A stretch of DNA of 42,936 bases from an uncultured Clostridia bacterium (lineage in GTDB: Bacteria; Bacillota; Clostridia; Christensenellales; Aristaeellaceae). The translations under genes were made by a program, and so were the position numbers. How positions within the stretch are numbered: position 1 is the stretch's first letter; the number at the start of each line of letters is the position of its first letter. The stretch is taken from contig CAMNEH010000010.1 of assembly GCA_946536315.1 (NCBI GenBank), positions 1-42,936 of the forward strand, read 5' to 3'. This document shows, piece after piece, positions 6,839-15,856 of this stretch. Under the pieces are notes generated by a model. That model searched no databases. It was not told the origin of the DNA and was given only the letters and a program-made list of their open reading frames with translations.

Positions 6839-9151
6839 GTGAAAAAATGGAAAAATCTGACCAGGGCGGCGCTGTTCCTGATTATATTCGCCTTGCTGTT
6901 CTGGCACATCCAGCAGATGCTGATCCCCCGATGGGACGCCCCGGCGTATGTCAGCCGGCAGACGCGTGTGACCGAGGGCCTGTTTGCCGAGCCCGACGGG
7001 TCACTTGACGCGCTGTGGCTGGGCACAAGCCACCTGCGCCAGGCCATTTCGCCCATTGAAATATACCGGGAGACGGGCATACGGTCCTATGTTTCCGCCA
7101 CGGATTCGCAGCCGCTGGAGATCTCCGGCTGGCTGCTGAAGGCCGCGATGGACCACCAACGCCCCCAGGCGGTTTTCCTGGACGTGAGCGCTGTGTTCAA
7201 CACCAATTCCGTCATGGACACGGCGAACTGGCGCCGCGTCATTGATTCCCTGCCATGGCGGGAGTTCCGGTATAAATACCAGATGACCCGGGCGATGAAC
7301 GCCGCCCTGGGCAGCGAGGAGGCAGGGGATGTGCTGAGCGGGATCAGCGGGCTGCTGCCGATCATCAAGTACCATACCGCCATCGCGGAGCTGCCGGAGC
7401 GCACCATCGACTGGGAGCGCGGGTCCACCCCGAATTTCCAGAAAGGCCACGGCGTCAGCGGCATGGTCATTTCAGCCAGCAACCCTGTGACAGACGTCGA
7501 CGGGGAGATCGCCGAGCTTCACCGCCGTGAAACGCTGCAGCTGGGAAAGAACCCCACCACGACCACGCTGCGGAACAGCCTGAGCACCCGCCAACCCATC
7601 ATTGCTGAAATGAAACGCCTCTGCGAGGAGCGCGGCGCGAAGCTGATCCTGATGAAGGTGCCCGTCGTGCGGCCGCCGCTCACCTATGCGGCCTACTGGA
7701 GTCAGGAGAAGCACGACCTGATCCAGGGCATGGCGGATGAGCTGGGGCTGACCTTTCTGGACCTGAACCAGGCGGACCTCGGGCTCGACTGGTCCGCCGA
7801 CACGGTGGACCGCGGTTCGCACGTGAACGAAATCGGCGCGGTGAAAATCAGCCGGTATATGGCAGACTGGATCGCGGCGCAAGGGCTGATTCAGCCCTCC
7901 GCCATGCCGGTGGCAGACGCCGCATGGAAGCAGCAGGCCGTGTTTGCGGACGAAGAGAGCCGGTACGCGCTCAGGCAGGCGGAGCACGATCCCGTGACCT
8001 ACCTGAACCGGCTGTCTGAGGACAACCTGACGATTTTAGCGGCGGTTCACACCTCCGTCGGCGGCCCCGGCTGGACCGAGGCGCTTTCCGCCGCGTTCTC
8101 CGCCGCGACCGGCGCGAAGCGTACTCTGCTGGACAGCGAAAACGACAGCTACTGCCTCGTGGCCAAAAACGGAACGCCCGTGATGGAGCAGCAGAATCCC
8201 CTGTACAGCACCGCCAGCGGCACGCTCACGCCCGGACACACCTATTCCATCGCCAGCCGCGGCCGGTACCAGGGGGGCGGCGGCGTCAGCATTCAGGTAG
8301 ACGGCGTCACCTACACCGACAGCGGCGCGGGCATGCACATCGTGGTCTATGACAACGACCTGGAATGCGTGGTCGACTACCTGCGCGTCGTCACCGACAA
8401 GGACGTCCCCGCCCTCGTCAGGCCGAACCTGCCGTTTGTGACCAAATACTATGCCGCGCTGATCCGCGAATACAAAGCCGTCGCGGAGAACGGGCAGCCC
8501 CTGCCGAGGGTCCTGGATGTGAGCGTCCTTTCCGACGAGCTCCGGGCGGGCACCAGCCAGGTGTTCACGGTGACCACCGACGCGGATTCTCAGTACCTGA
8601 CGCTCTATACGGAGACCGGCGGCCTGGTCGAAACCTATGCTGCTTCCGACACGCCCAACGCGCTGTCCGGCGATACGCGCGTATGGACCATCCGGCGCGC
8701 CATCGCCAATCCCGGGGCGAGGCAGCTGGTGTTCCGGGCCGGTCACACTGCCGGCGCGCCGGGATTTGTGAGCGGAAAGGCCATCTTTACGGTCTACCGC
8801 ATGTACACCGCGTTTGACGATTGTACACCCGGCTGCGTCACGCCGGTCGACCTCGCCACGGCCGGCGGGCATCTGACCGTGCGCTGGCACGTCAACGGCG
8901 CGGTGCTCTATCCGCATAAGGCGCTGCTGATGGAGACCCTTCCCACCGCCGATGTACAGAGCGACGCTGCCACCGTTCTGTCGCAGGGTGAGCTGAGCGA
9001 GCCCGTCCTCGACATCGACCTGACCGGCCTGCGGCCCGGCGCCTACGTGAAGGTGGCGGTCAGCGGCGCGGCGGATGACGGCGCGGAGGCAGACTGGATC
9101 TGGACCGCCTTTGAGATCACGGACTCAAGCCAGAATGAACCGGAGATTTAG
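6839..9151 (+). CDS. Membrane-anchored SGNH/DltD-like protein with ILEI-like domain and beta-rich tail
   Basis: A 770-residue protein with an N-terminal anchor (residues 10-27) and a large extracytoplasmic part. Residues 55-350 look like an SGNH fold: LWLGTSHLRQAISP holds the candidate nucleophile Ser64 and DRGSHVNEIGAVKIS (324-338) the candidate Asp/His pair, in the arrangement seen in DltD and AlgJ/AlgX-type acyl-transfer partners. Residues about 395-522 resemble the ILEI/PANDER domain: a stretch starting NLTILAAVHTSVGG, then TYSIASRGRYQGGGGVSIQV and GMHIVVYDNDLECVVDYLRV. Residues 555-770 look like one or two Ig-like beta domains. The GTG start is chosen for its GGGGAGGG site and because it places the anchor at the N-terminus. 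It probably finishes acyl transfer outside the cell; the extra domains may bind glycan. Confidence 0.8.
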   Translation: MKKWKNLTRAALFLIIFALLFWHIQQMLIPRWDAPAYVSRQTRVTEGLFAEPDGSLDALWLGTSHLRQAISPIEIYRETGIRSYVSATDSQPLEISGWLLKAAMDHQRPQAVFLDVSAVFNTNSVMDTANWRRVIDSLPWREFRYKYQMTRAMNAALGSEEAGDVLSGISGLLPIIKYHTAIAELPERTIDWERGSTPNFQKGHGVSGMVISASNPVTDVDGEIAELHRRETLQLGKNPTTTTLRNSLSTRQPIIAEMKRLCEERGAKLILMKVPVVRPPLTYAAYWSQEKHDLIQGMADELGLTFLDLNQADLGLDWSADTVDRGSHVNEIGAVKISRYMADWIAAQGLIQPSAMPVADAAWKQQAVFADEESRYALRQAEHDPVTYLNRLSEDNLTILAAVHTSVGGPGWTEALSAAFSAATGAKRTLLDSENDSYCLVAKNGTPVMEQQNPLYSTASGTLTPGHTYSIASRGRYQGGGGVSIQVDGVTYTDSGAGMHIVVYDNDLECVVDYLRVVTDKDVPALVRPNLPFVTKYYAALIREYKAVAENGQPLPRVLDVSVLSDELRAGTSQVFTVTTDADSQYLTLYTETGGLVETYAASDTPNALSGDTRVWTIRRAIANPGARQLVFRAGHTAGAPGFVSGKAIFTVYRMYTAFDDCTPGCVTPVDLATAGGHLTVRWHVNGAVLYPHKALLMETLPTADVQSDAATVLSQGELSEPVLDIDLTGLRPGAYVKVAVSGAADDGAEADWIWTAFEITDSSQNEPEI

Positions 9152-9154
9152 CAC

Positions 9155-9964
9155 ATGACGCGAACCTTTCCTCAGCTTCTGACCCTGCTGGGCCTGATGG
9201 CCTGCCTGGCCGCGCTCGCGGCCGCCGCCGCGGCCGAATCAGCCCCGGACGGCTTTTATTCCCTGACACCCAACGGTATTGCCGCGGACGAGACCGCGAT
9301 GCTGCTGCTGGAGCGCAGCTATTATTCCGGCGAAACCATCTACAAGGGCAGCACCGGCAAGCCGCTGAACGGCGCCTGCGCGCTGCACTGCGCCGCGGTG
9401 GTCATCAGCAACCTCACCGGGGAAGCCGTCAGCGGGCAGCGGATCGCCGCGGCCAACAACCGCGATATCCGGCGCGAGGCCTCCTGGACCCCCTTCGTGT
9501 CCTGGGGGAAGATCGCTTCCGCGTTTCAAGTCTCTTTTCACACCGAAAACATGGCGCAGTACGGCAGTAACCTGAAAAACAGAGGCGTCAAAACCGCGGA
9601 GCGGCGACTGCGCAAGGCGGAAAGGCTGGCCGCGCTGCTGGGCGAGCGCTCCCCCGACGGGGGACTGATCGTTCACTTCAACAGCAGCGGACAGCTGAAC
9701 GGCAGCGGCGCGCACCGCCACGCTGTGGTGCTGATGGGGTATGTCACGCGCGACGGCGCGCTGGTCGATCTGCTGGTCAACGATTCCTCGCTGCCGGCGC
9801 CGGAGGGCGTCTGCGTGCGCATGAGCGCCTCCAGCCTGCCCGAATCCATCCTCGGCGCGAGGAAGGCCGCGCAGGCGCGTGAGCGAGGAGACAACCTGAC
9901 GATGCTGCTGATGGATTACGCCGTGTCCTGCCGCTGGGCAGACATCAACGAGGAGAAGCCGTGA
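9155..9964 (+). CDS. Secreted C39-like (papain-fold) cysteine peptidase-like protein
   Basis: A 269-residue exported protein: signal peptide 1-28 (LLGLMACLAALAAAAAAES). The mature part has a Cys-His-Asn/Asp pattern of C39-type papain folds: NGACALHCAAVVISNLTG (Cys75), AHRHAVVLMGY (His189) and LLVNDSS (Asn209/Asp210). In this superfamily the domain cleaves or transfers peptides, or binds them when inactive. Ribosome site GGAG lies in the end of the SGNH gene, three bases before this start. The stop overlaps the GTG start of the PBP gene, so it is part of the envelope operon. The fold call is from motif spacing only; function and substrate (peptidoglycan peptide, leader peptide) are open. Confidence 0.6.
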   Translation: MTRTFPQLLTLLGLMACLAALAAAAAAESAPDGFYSLTPNGIAADETAMLLLERSYYSGETIYKGSTGKPLNGACALHCAAVVISNLTGEAVSGQRIAAANNRDIRREASWTPFVSWGKIASAFQVSFHTENMAQYGSNLKNRGVKTAERRLRKAERLAALLGERSPDGGLIVHFNSSGQLNGSGAHRHAVVLMGYVTRDGALVDLLVNDSSLPAPEGVCVRMSASSLPESILGARKAAQARERGDNLTMLLMDYAVSCRWADINEEKP

Positions 9965-12834
9965 AAAAGCATTCAGCGGGAGACGCTCCCAATCCGTCGG
10001 TCGACGAGCTCCCGATCAACGAGTATTACGAGGAATACCTGGAGGAATACGGCGACGCCGCGGAAGACCAGGACGAGACTGGCGAAGACTGGGCGGAGGA
10101 CGGGACGGTCCCGGCCCAGCGCGGGCTGACCATTTTCAAGCCGAGGGACCGAAAGCCCTCCTTCCTCCTGGCCGTCATCGTCACTGCCTGCCGGCTGATG
10201 GCGCTGGTCATCGTGCTGGCGGGGCTCGCCGGCGTCGGCGCCGTGGTGGGCATCGCCCGCGCGTATATGGATACCGCGCCGGAGCTGGACCTGACGCTGA
10301 TCGGCGAGCAGGCACAAACCTCCTTCATCTACGACGCGCAGGGAAATCTGATCACCGACTACAAGGGCACCGAGAACCGGGTCATGGTCTCCATCGACAC
10401 CATGCCCGTCATGCTGCGCAACGCCTTTATCGCCGTGGAGGACGCGCGCTTCTACACGCACAACGGCGTCGACCTGAAGCGCATCGTCGGCGCGTTTTTG
10501 CGCAACTTTTCCTCAGGCAGCCAGCAGGGTGGGTCCACTATCACCCAGCAGCTGATCAAAAACACCCTGCTCTCCAGCGAGCAGAGCTACAAGCGCAAGA
10601 TCCAGGAGGCCTACCTGGCGCTGCAGCTGGAATCCCGCTATACGAAGGACCAGATTCTGGAAAGCTACCTGAACACCATTTACCTTGGCGAAAACTATTA
10701 CGGCGTCAAGACCGCGGCGTACGGCTACTTCGGCAAGGACAGCCTGAGCGACCTCAGCCTGCGCGAGTGCGCCATTCTGGCCGGGCTGACCACCAACCCG
10801 TATTACTACAACCCGCGCCGGAACTACTATGTGCGCCAGAGCGAGGTGACCGATTACCGCGCGATCACCGACGACCGCGCCGATTACGTGCTGCGGATGA
10901 TGTACGAAAACCAGCTGATCACCCGCAGGGAGTACCAGGATGCGCTCGTACGCGAAACCGCGAACATCCTGCCGTCTTCCCCGGAATCCACCGAGATCTA
11001 TCCCTATACGCATTATGTGGAATACGCGCTGCGAGACGTCATCCAGGCGCTGCTGCGCATCAACCGGCTGGAAAACACGGCCCAGAACCGCATCCGCATG
11101 GACAACGAGCTGCGGACCGGCGGGTACCAGGTCTATCTGGCGCTCGACACCGAGATCCAGACGATCCTCGAGGATACGATCTACAATTACGGGGACCGCT
11201 ACCCCGCGCTGAACGACTCGGCGGACGCGCATTACCGTGTGCGCAATTCCGACGGCACCTATGAGGACATCATCCAGCCCCAGGCCGCGGCGGTCGTCAC
11301 CGATTACCGGACCGGCGAGATCAAGGCAATCGTCGGCAGCCGCGTCAAGCCGACCCAACGCCTGACGCTGAACCGCGCGGCGGACATGAATATGCCCGTC
11401 GGCTCCGCCATCAAGCCGCTGTCCGTGTACGCCCCGGCCATCGAGCTCGGGCACGGCGACAAGGATATCGTATACAACATGCCGCTGCCGATCACGGGCT
11501 GGAAGGGCAACAACGGCGAAGACACCTGGCCCCGGAACTATTCCTCCAATACCTACACGGGACTGGAAACCATGCGCACCGCGCTGGTCTACAGCCACAA
11601 TACCGCCGCCGCTTTCACGCTGATGAACTTCGTGGGCGTCGACAGGTCCTACGACTTCCTGCTGAGGCTCGGCGTTTCACCGGACCACATCAGCAAAACG
11701 CCCTTCGGACTCGCGCTGGGGTCCAGCGGCATCACACCGATCGAAATGGCGATGGCCTACGGCGCCCTGGGCAACGGCGGGGTATACAAATCCCCCATCA
11801 CCTTCACGCGCATCGACGATTCTGAAAAGCACACCCTGTACGAAAGCGCTAAGAATCAGGTCGAGCGCCAGGTGTTCTCCCCCGCGACGGCGTGGCTGAC
11901 CGTGGACATGCTGAAGGAGGCCGTTTCCAAAGGCACCGGCACCGCGGCAAAAATATCCGGCCAGACCGTGGCAGGCAAGACGGGCACCAATTCTGATCAG
12001 AAGGGCGTCTTTTTTGCCGGTATGACCGGCTGGTACTGCGGCACCGTATGGATCGGGCACGACAATTACAAGTCCCTGGCCAGCAAAACCACCGGCGGCA
12101 ACAGTGCGGCCGCGCTGTGGAAAACCTTCATGACCAGCATCCACCGGGCCAAGGGCCTGGGCAGCCGCGACATTCTGAGCGGCAGCGCCCAGGAATACGG
12201 CCTGGTCAGGGTCACTACCTGCAAGTACTCCGGCCAGCTCGCCACCGACGCCTGCCAGTCGGACGGCGTGGAAACGGGCTGGTGGCCGGCCAACAGCGCG
12301 CCTCAGCAATACTGCTCCATGCACATCCAGCAGACGGTGTGCGCCGATTCGGGCATGGTTGCCGGCCCATACTGCCCGAACACGGAAACGCGCGGCGTGG
12401 TCTCGCTCCCGCTGGGGCATCCCCTGGCGCGCTTCGTGAACACAGAGTATCAGGATGTCCTCACCAAGTACCTGGGCAGCTCTATCCTGAGCGGCGCCAC
12501 CTGTACCTGGCACACGACCCCGCAGGAAATCCCAGCGTACGACGATTGGACCACGCTCCCGGACAGCGGATGGGACGAGCCCGACATCGGCTACGACGGC
12601 CCGACGCAGGAAATGTGGACTGATCCCGCCGCCTCGCAGGCGCTGCTGGACGCCGCGTCCCAGGTGCTGACGGACGGCTACCAGCAGCTGGACTGGATGC
12701 AGGCCGGGTCAGCGTCCTACGAAAACCTGGCCAGCGCCTGCGGACAGCTGAGCGCGCTCATTTATCCCGGCGTCACGGTGAACACGCTCACCGAGGCCAT
12801 GAATACCGTGCAGCGCGCCATGGCCGGATACTGA
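9961..12834 (+). CDS. Class A penicillin-binding protein (PBP1A-like)
   Basis: A 957-residue bifunctional peptidoglycan synthase. An acidic cytosolic tail (1-62) is followed by a membrane anchor (68-102). The GT51 domain shows AVEDARFYTHNGVD with catalytic Glu160, then GGSTITQQLIKN and the RKIQEAYLALQLE region. The transpeptidase domain has SAIK (Ser482-Lys485), SHN (545-547) and KTGT (673-676), so both activities look intact. The C-terminus (about 740-957) has several cysteines (DACQSD, QYCSMH, TVCADSG, PYCPN, ATCTWH) that may form disulfides, as in many Clostridia PBP1 proteins. It starts at GTG inside the preceding stop. A PBP as last gene of an acyl-modification operon suggests the modification concerns new peptidoglycan, which is inference. 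Confidence 0.95.
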   Translation: MKKHSAGDAPNPSVDELPINEYYEEYLEEYGDAAEDQDETGEDWAEDGTVPAQRGLTIFKPRDRKPSFLLAVIVTACRLMALVIVLAGLAGVGAVVGIARAYMDTAPELDLTLIGEQAQTSFIYDAQGNLITDYKGTENRVMVSIDTMPVMLRNAFIAVEDARFYTHNGVDLKRIVGAFLRNFSSGSQQGGSTITQQLIKNTLLSSEQSYKRKIQEAYLALQLESRYTKDQILESYLNTIYLGENYYGVKTAAYGYFGKDSLSDLSLRECAILAGLTTNPYYYNPRRNYYVRQSEVTDYRAITDDRADYVLRMMYENQLITRREYQDALVRETANILPSSPESTEIYPYTHYVEYALRDVIQALLRINRLENTAQNRIRMDNELRTGGYQVYLALDTEIQTILEDTIYNYGDRYPALNDSADAHYRVRNSDGTYEDIIQPQAAAVVTDYRTGEIKAIVGSRVKPTQRLTLNRAADMNMPVGSAIKPLSVYAPAIELGHGDKDIVYNMPLPITGWKGNNGEDTWPRNYSSNTYTGLETMRTALVYSHNTAAAFTLMNFVGVDRSYDFLLRLGVSPDHISKTPFGLALGSSGITPIEMAMAYGALGNGGVYKSPITFTRIDDSEKHTLYESAKNQVERQVFSPATAWLTVDMLKEAVSKGTGTAAKISGQTVAGKTGTNSDQKGVFFAGMTGWYCGTVWIGHDNYKSLASKTTGGNSAAALWKTFMTSIHRAKGLGSRDILSGSAQEYGLVRVTTCKYSGQLATDACQSDGVETGWWPANSAPQQYCSMHIQQTVCADSGMVAGPYCPNTETRGVVSLPLGHPLARFVNTEYQDVLTKYLGSSILSGATCTWHTTPQEIPAYDDWTTLPDSGWDEPDIGYDGPTQEMWTDPAASQALLDAASQVLTDGYQQLDWMQAGSASYENLASACGQLSALIYPGVTVNTLTEAMNTVQRAMAGY

Positions 12835-12867
12835 CTGTATTTATCCTGGTTTTTTCCAGCAGATTCA

Positions 12868-12897
12868 TTGCAACGGCGGACTGACCTGTGATATCAT
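12868..12897 (+). promoter_or_regulatory. Putative promoter of the opp operon
   Basis: TTGCAA (12868-12873), an 18-base spacer and TATCAT (12892-12897) preceded by TGA, an extended -10. It lies about 50 bases upstream of the oppA start. No convincing terminator is seen between the PBP gene and this site, so some read-through is likely. Confidence 0.55.
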
Positions 12898-12947
12898 CTG
12901 TATTATTATCACACTGTTTCGCGCGTCGAAACGGAATGGAGGGAGTT

Positions 12948-14816
12948 ATGAAGCACATGAAGAACAGACTGATCGCCCTGGCGCTGTGCGCGATGATGCT
13001 TTGCGCCTGCGCGCCCGCTGCCGTGGCTGACGGCGAGGTGGTGTACCGCACGCTGTATTCCGGTGAGGTGACGACGCTCAATTACCTGATCACGTCCTCC
13101 ACCAACGAATTCGGCCTGGCGGCCAACTTGATCGACACTTTGGTCGAGTACGACAATTACGGCCAGATCCAGCCTTCCCTCGCTGAAAAATGGGAAGTCA
13201 GCGAGGACGGCAAGACCTATACCTTCACCATCCGCGACGGCGCGACCTGGGTGAAGGCCGACGGCACCTATTATGCCGATGTCACCGCCTACGACTTCGT
13301 CACTGCCGCGCAGTACATCCTGAACGCTCAGAACGCCTCCAGCACGGCGGACATTCTGTACAGCGTCATCGAAGGCGCGGAGGCCTATTACAACGGCACC
13401 GCCACGCCGGCCGAGGGCGAGGAAGCCGCCCCCGTGATGGACTGGGACACCGTCGGCATCAAGGCGCTGGATGACAAGACGCTGGTCTACACTCTGATCA
13501 CGCCGACCCCCTATTTCCTGTCCATGACCACCTATGTCTGCTTCATGCCCGTCAACGCCCAGTTTCTCGCGGAAGCGGGCGACGGCTTCGGCCTGGCGAC
13601 CGGCAACGACACCATCCTCTACAACGGCGCGTATGTGCTGAGCACGTTCAAGCCGCAGGAGAAGACCGTGCTTTCGAAGAACGCGGCCTACTGGGATGCC
13701 GACAAGGTCTACATTGACAAAATCGACGAAACCTATAACAAAGAGGCTGCCAACGTCGCGCCGCAGTATTTCCTGGACGGCAACATCGACGGCTTCGGCA
13801 TCGACAACGCGCTGGCCGCCGACTGGCTGGCCGACCCCGAAAAGGCAGACTACGTGCGCCCCGTGCGCCAGTACGGCCAGTACAGCGCCTGGTATTCCTT
13901 CGACTTCAATCCCGCGTTTGAAGAGGAATACGAGCCCGAAAACTGGAAGATCGCCGTCGCGAACGAGAGCTTCCGCAAATCCATCTTCTTCGGCCTGGAC
14001 CGCGTCAAGGCGACCCTGAACGTGGACCCGGTCAACGCCGAAGAACTGCTGTATAACACGATCACCCCGACCGACTTCAAAATCTTCAACGGCACGGACT
14101 ATGTGACCATGGGCGAGCTGGGTGAAATCCCCGCCAAGGGCGCGGACACGTTCAACGAAGCGCTCGCGCTGGAATACAAGGCCAAGGCCATCGATGAGCT
14201 GACCGCTGCCGGCGCCACCTTCCCCATCAAGATGAAGATGATGTTCAACGTTTCCCTATCCTGGTGGGCGGATGAGTGCCAGACCGTCGAGCAGCAGCTG
14301 GAAGGCCTGCTGGGCACGGACTACATCGACATCATCGTGGTCAGCGGCGCGAGCAGCGGATTCCTGGCCAACCGCCGGCAGGGCAACTACGCGTTCATGA
14401 AGGTCAACTGGGGCGCGGACTACGCCGACCCGCAGACCTACACCGATCCCTTCGATCCCGGCAACAACAGCTACCGTTTCACGGATGAGACGGTCGACAT
14501 CGACCTGAGCGAGTACAAGGCCCTGCTGGAGGCCGCGAAGGCGATCACGGATGACTCCGAAGAGCGTTACCTGGCGTTCGCGAAGGCGGAAGCGTACCTG
14601 ATCGACCACGCGTACGCCATCCCCATGAGCCCCTGGTCCGGTGGGTATACCGTCTCCAAGCTGGATACCTTCACCTCTCAGTACGCGCCGTTCGGCATCT
14701 CGCAGGAGCGCTTCAAGGGGCAGAAGATGCTGGACAAGCCCATGAGCACGGACGAGTATTACGACGCTTATGACGCCTGGCTCGAGGCGCGCAGCGCGCT
14801 GGCGCAGGGCGAATAA
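12948..14816 (+). CDS. oppA: Peptide ABC transporter substrate-binding lipoprotein (SBP_bac_5)
   Basis: A 622-residue extracytoplasmic solute-binding protein. The lipobox is at LCACAPA, with Cys19 or Cys21 of MKHMKNRLIALALCAMMLCAC as lipid-modified residue. The mature protein has family features such as LAEKWEVSEDGKTYTFTIRDGATWVKADG and the YSFDFNPAFEEEYEPENWKI region. It would capture oligopeptides and hand them to OppB/OppC. ATG 12948 is chosen for its GGAGGGAGTT site. Two strong hairpins follow the gene, consistent with higher expression than the permeases. The nearby alanine racemase and the SH3b domain in OppC hint at wall-derived peptides, but binding specificity is not readable. Confidence 0.93.
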   Translation: MKHMKNRLIALALCAMMLCACAPAAVADGEVVYRTLYSGEVTTLNYLITSSTNEFGLAANLIDTLVEYDNYGQIQPSLAEKWEVSEDGKTYTFTIRDGATWVKADGTYYADVTAYDFVTAAQYILNAQNASSTADILYSVIEGAEAYYNGTATPAEGEEAAPVMDWDTVGIKALDDKTLVYTLITPTPYFLSMTTYVCFMPVNAQFLAEAGDGFGLATGNDTILYNGAYVLSTFKPQEKTVLSKNAAYWDADKVYIDKIDETYNKEAANVAPQYFLDGNIDGFGIDNALAADWLADPEKADYVRPVRQYGQYSAWYSFDFNPAFEEEYEPENWKIAVANESFRKSIFFGLDRVKATLNVDPVNAEELLYNTITPTDFKIFNGTDYVTMGELGEIPAKGADTFNEALALEYKAKAIDELTAAGATFPIKMKMMFNVSLSWWADECQTVEQQLEGLLGTDYIDIIVVSGASSGFLANRRQGNYAFMKVNWGADYADPQTYTDPFDPGNNSYRFTDETVDIDLSEYKALLEAAKAITDDSEERYLAFAKAEAYLIDHAYAIPMSPWSGGYTVSKLDTFTSQYAPFGISQERFKGQKMLDKPMSTDEYYDAYDAWLEARSALAQGE

Positions 14817-14845
14817 ACTCTCAACCGAAACTTGCATCAACGAGG

Positions 14846-14899
14846 TTGCGGCAGGCGCTGGCCTGCCGCAATCCTTGATTTATTGCGCCGCCGGCGCAA
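14846..14899 (+). other. Two tandem hairpins between oppA and oppB
   Basis: TTGCGGCAGGC-GCTG-GCCTGCCGCAA (14846-14871) is a perfect 11-base-pair stem; TTGCGCC-GCC-GGCGCAA (14883-14899) is a perfect 7-base-pair stem. The first is followed only by TCCTTGATTT, a poor T tract, so full termination is unlikely. This is the usual place for a 3' stabiliser or partial terminator that raises binding-protein mRNA over permease mRNA. The 98 bases hold no gene. Confidence 0.65.
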
Positions 14900-14914
14900 A
14901 CCTGAAAGGCTCGC

Positions 14915-15856
14915 ATGACCAAATACATTCTGAAACGTTTGGGCACATCGCTGCTGACGCTGCTGATCATTCTGACGGTCGTGTTCATTCTCGTCCGGCA
15001 GATGCCCATTGAGGGATACTTCGATAATTTTGACAAGCTGGACCAGGCGGTCATCAACGCCCGGCTGCAGCAGCTAGGGCTGCGCGACCCGATTCTGGTG
15101 CAGCTGAAGGATTTCTTTGTGCGCCTGCTGCACGGTGACCTGGGCCAGTCCGCGCGGTATTCCGTCGGCGTGCCGATCACCGCCATCATCGCCAACAAGG
15201 CGCCGCTGTCCATCCGCATGGGCGTCATTTCCATGGCGCTGTCGCTGCTGCTCGGCATTCCGCTCGGCGCGGCAATGGCCAGGTCCAAATCCGGCTTCTG
15301 GGACAAATTCGGCACCGTGTTCATCGTGTTTGTCAGCGCTGTGCCGTCGGCGGTTTATTACATCTACATCCAGTCCTTCGGCTCCTCGCTGCTGGGCTTT
15401 CCGATGCTGTTCAGCCGGGATGACTGGCGGACGTGGATTCTGCCGGTCTTTTCCATGTCCCTGGGCAATACCGCGTACTACGCGATGTGGCTGCGGCGGT
15501 ACATGGTGGACGAGATGAACAAGGACTATGTGCGGCTTGCGCGCGCCAAGGGCGTCAAAAACAGTGAGATCACCATGCGCCACGTCTTCCGCAACTCCTT
15601 TGTGCCGATGATCCAGTACATTCCCACTTCGCTGCTGTACACGGTCAGCGGCTCGATCTACATCGAATCGCTGTATTCCGTGCCGGGCATGGGCGGTCTG
15701 CTGGTCGACGTGATCACGCGGCAGGACAATCCCATGGTGCAGGCGCTGGTGATGATATACTCCTGTATCGGCATCGTCGGCATGATCCTGGGCGACCTGC
15801 TGATGGTGGTCATCGACCCGCGCATCTCCCTGAAACGAAAGGAGAGCGCGCGATGA
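14915..15856 (+). CDS. oppB: Peptide ABC transporter permease
   Basis: A 313-residue BPD_transp_1 permease with about six membrane helices. N-terminal MTKYILKRLGTSLLTLLIILTVVF is the classical OppB/DppB opening, followed by GLRDPILVQLKDFFVRLLHGDLGQS. The EAA loop that contacts the ATPases is seen at DYVRLARAKGVKNSEITMRHVFRNS (residues about 205-230). Pairs with OppC. Ribosome site AAAGG; the stop overlaps the oppC start (ATGA). Confidence 0.94.
   Translation: MTKYILKRLGTSLLTLLIILTVVFILVRQMPIEGYFDNFDKLDQAVINARLQQLGLRDPILVQLKDFFVRLLHGDLGQSARYSVGVPITAIIANKAPLSIRMGVISMALSLLLGIPLGAAMARSKSGFWDKFGTVFIVFVSAVPSAVYYIYIQSFGSSLLGFPMLFSRDDWRTWILPVFSMSLGNTAYYAMWLRRYMVDEMNKDYVRLARAKGVKNSEITMRHVFRNSFVPMIQYIPTSLLYTVSGSIYIESLYSVPGMGGLLVDVITRQDNPMVQALVMIYSCIGIVGMILGDLLMVVIDPRISLKRKESAR

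Noticed and set aside
12843..12860. CTGG-TTTTTT-CCAG after the PBP gene as a terminator
   Set aside because: The T run is the loop, not the tail; stem only four pairs.
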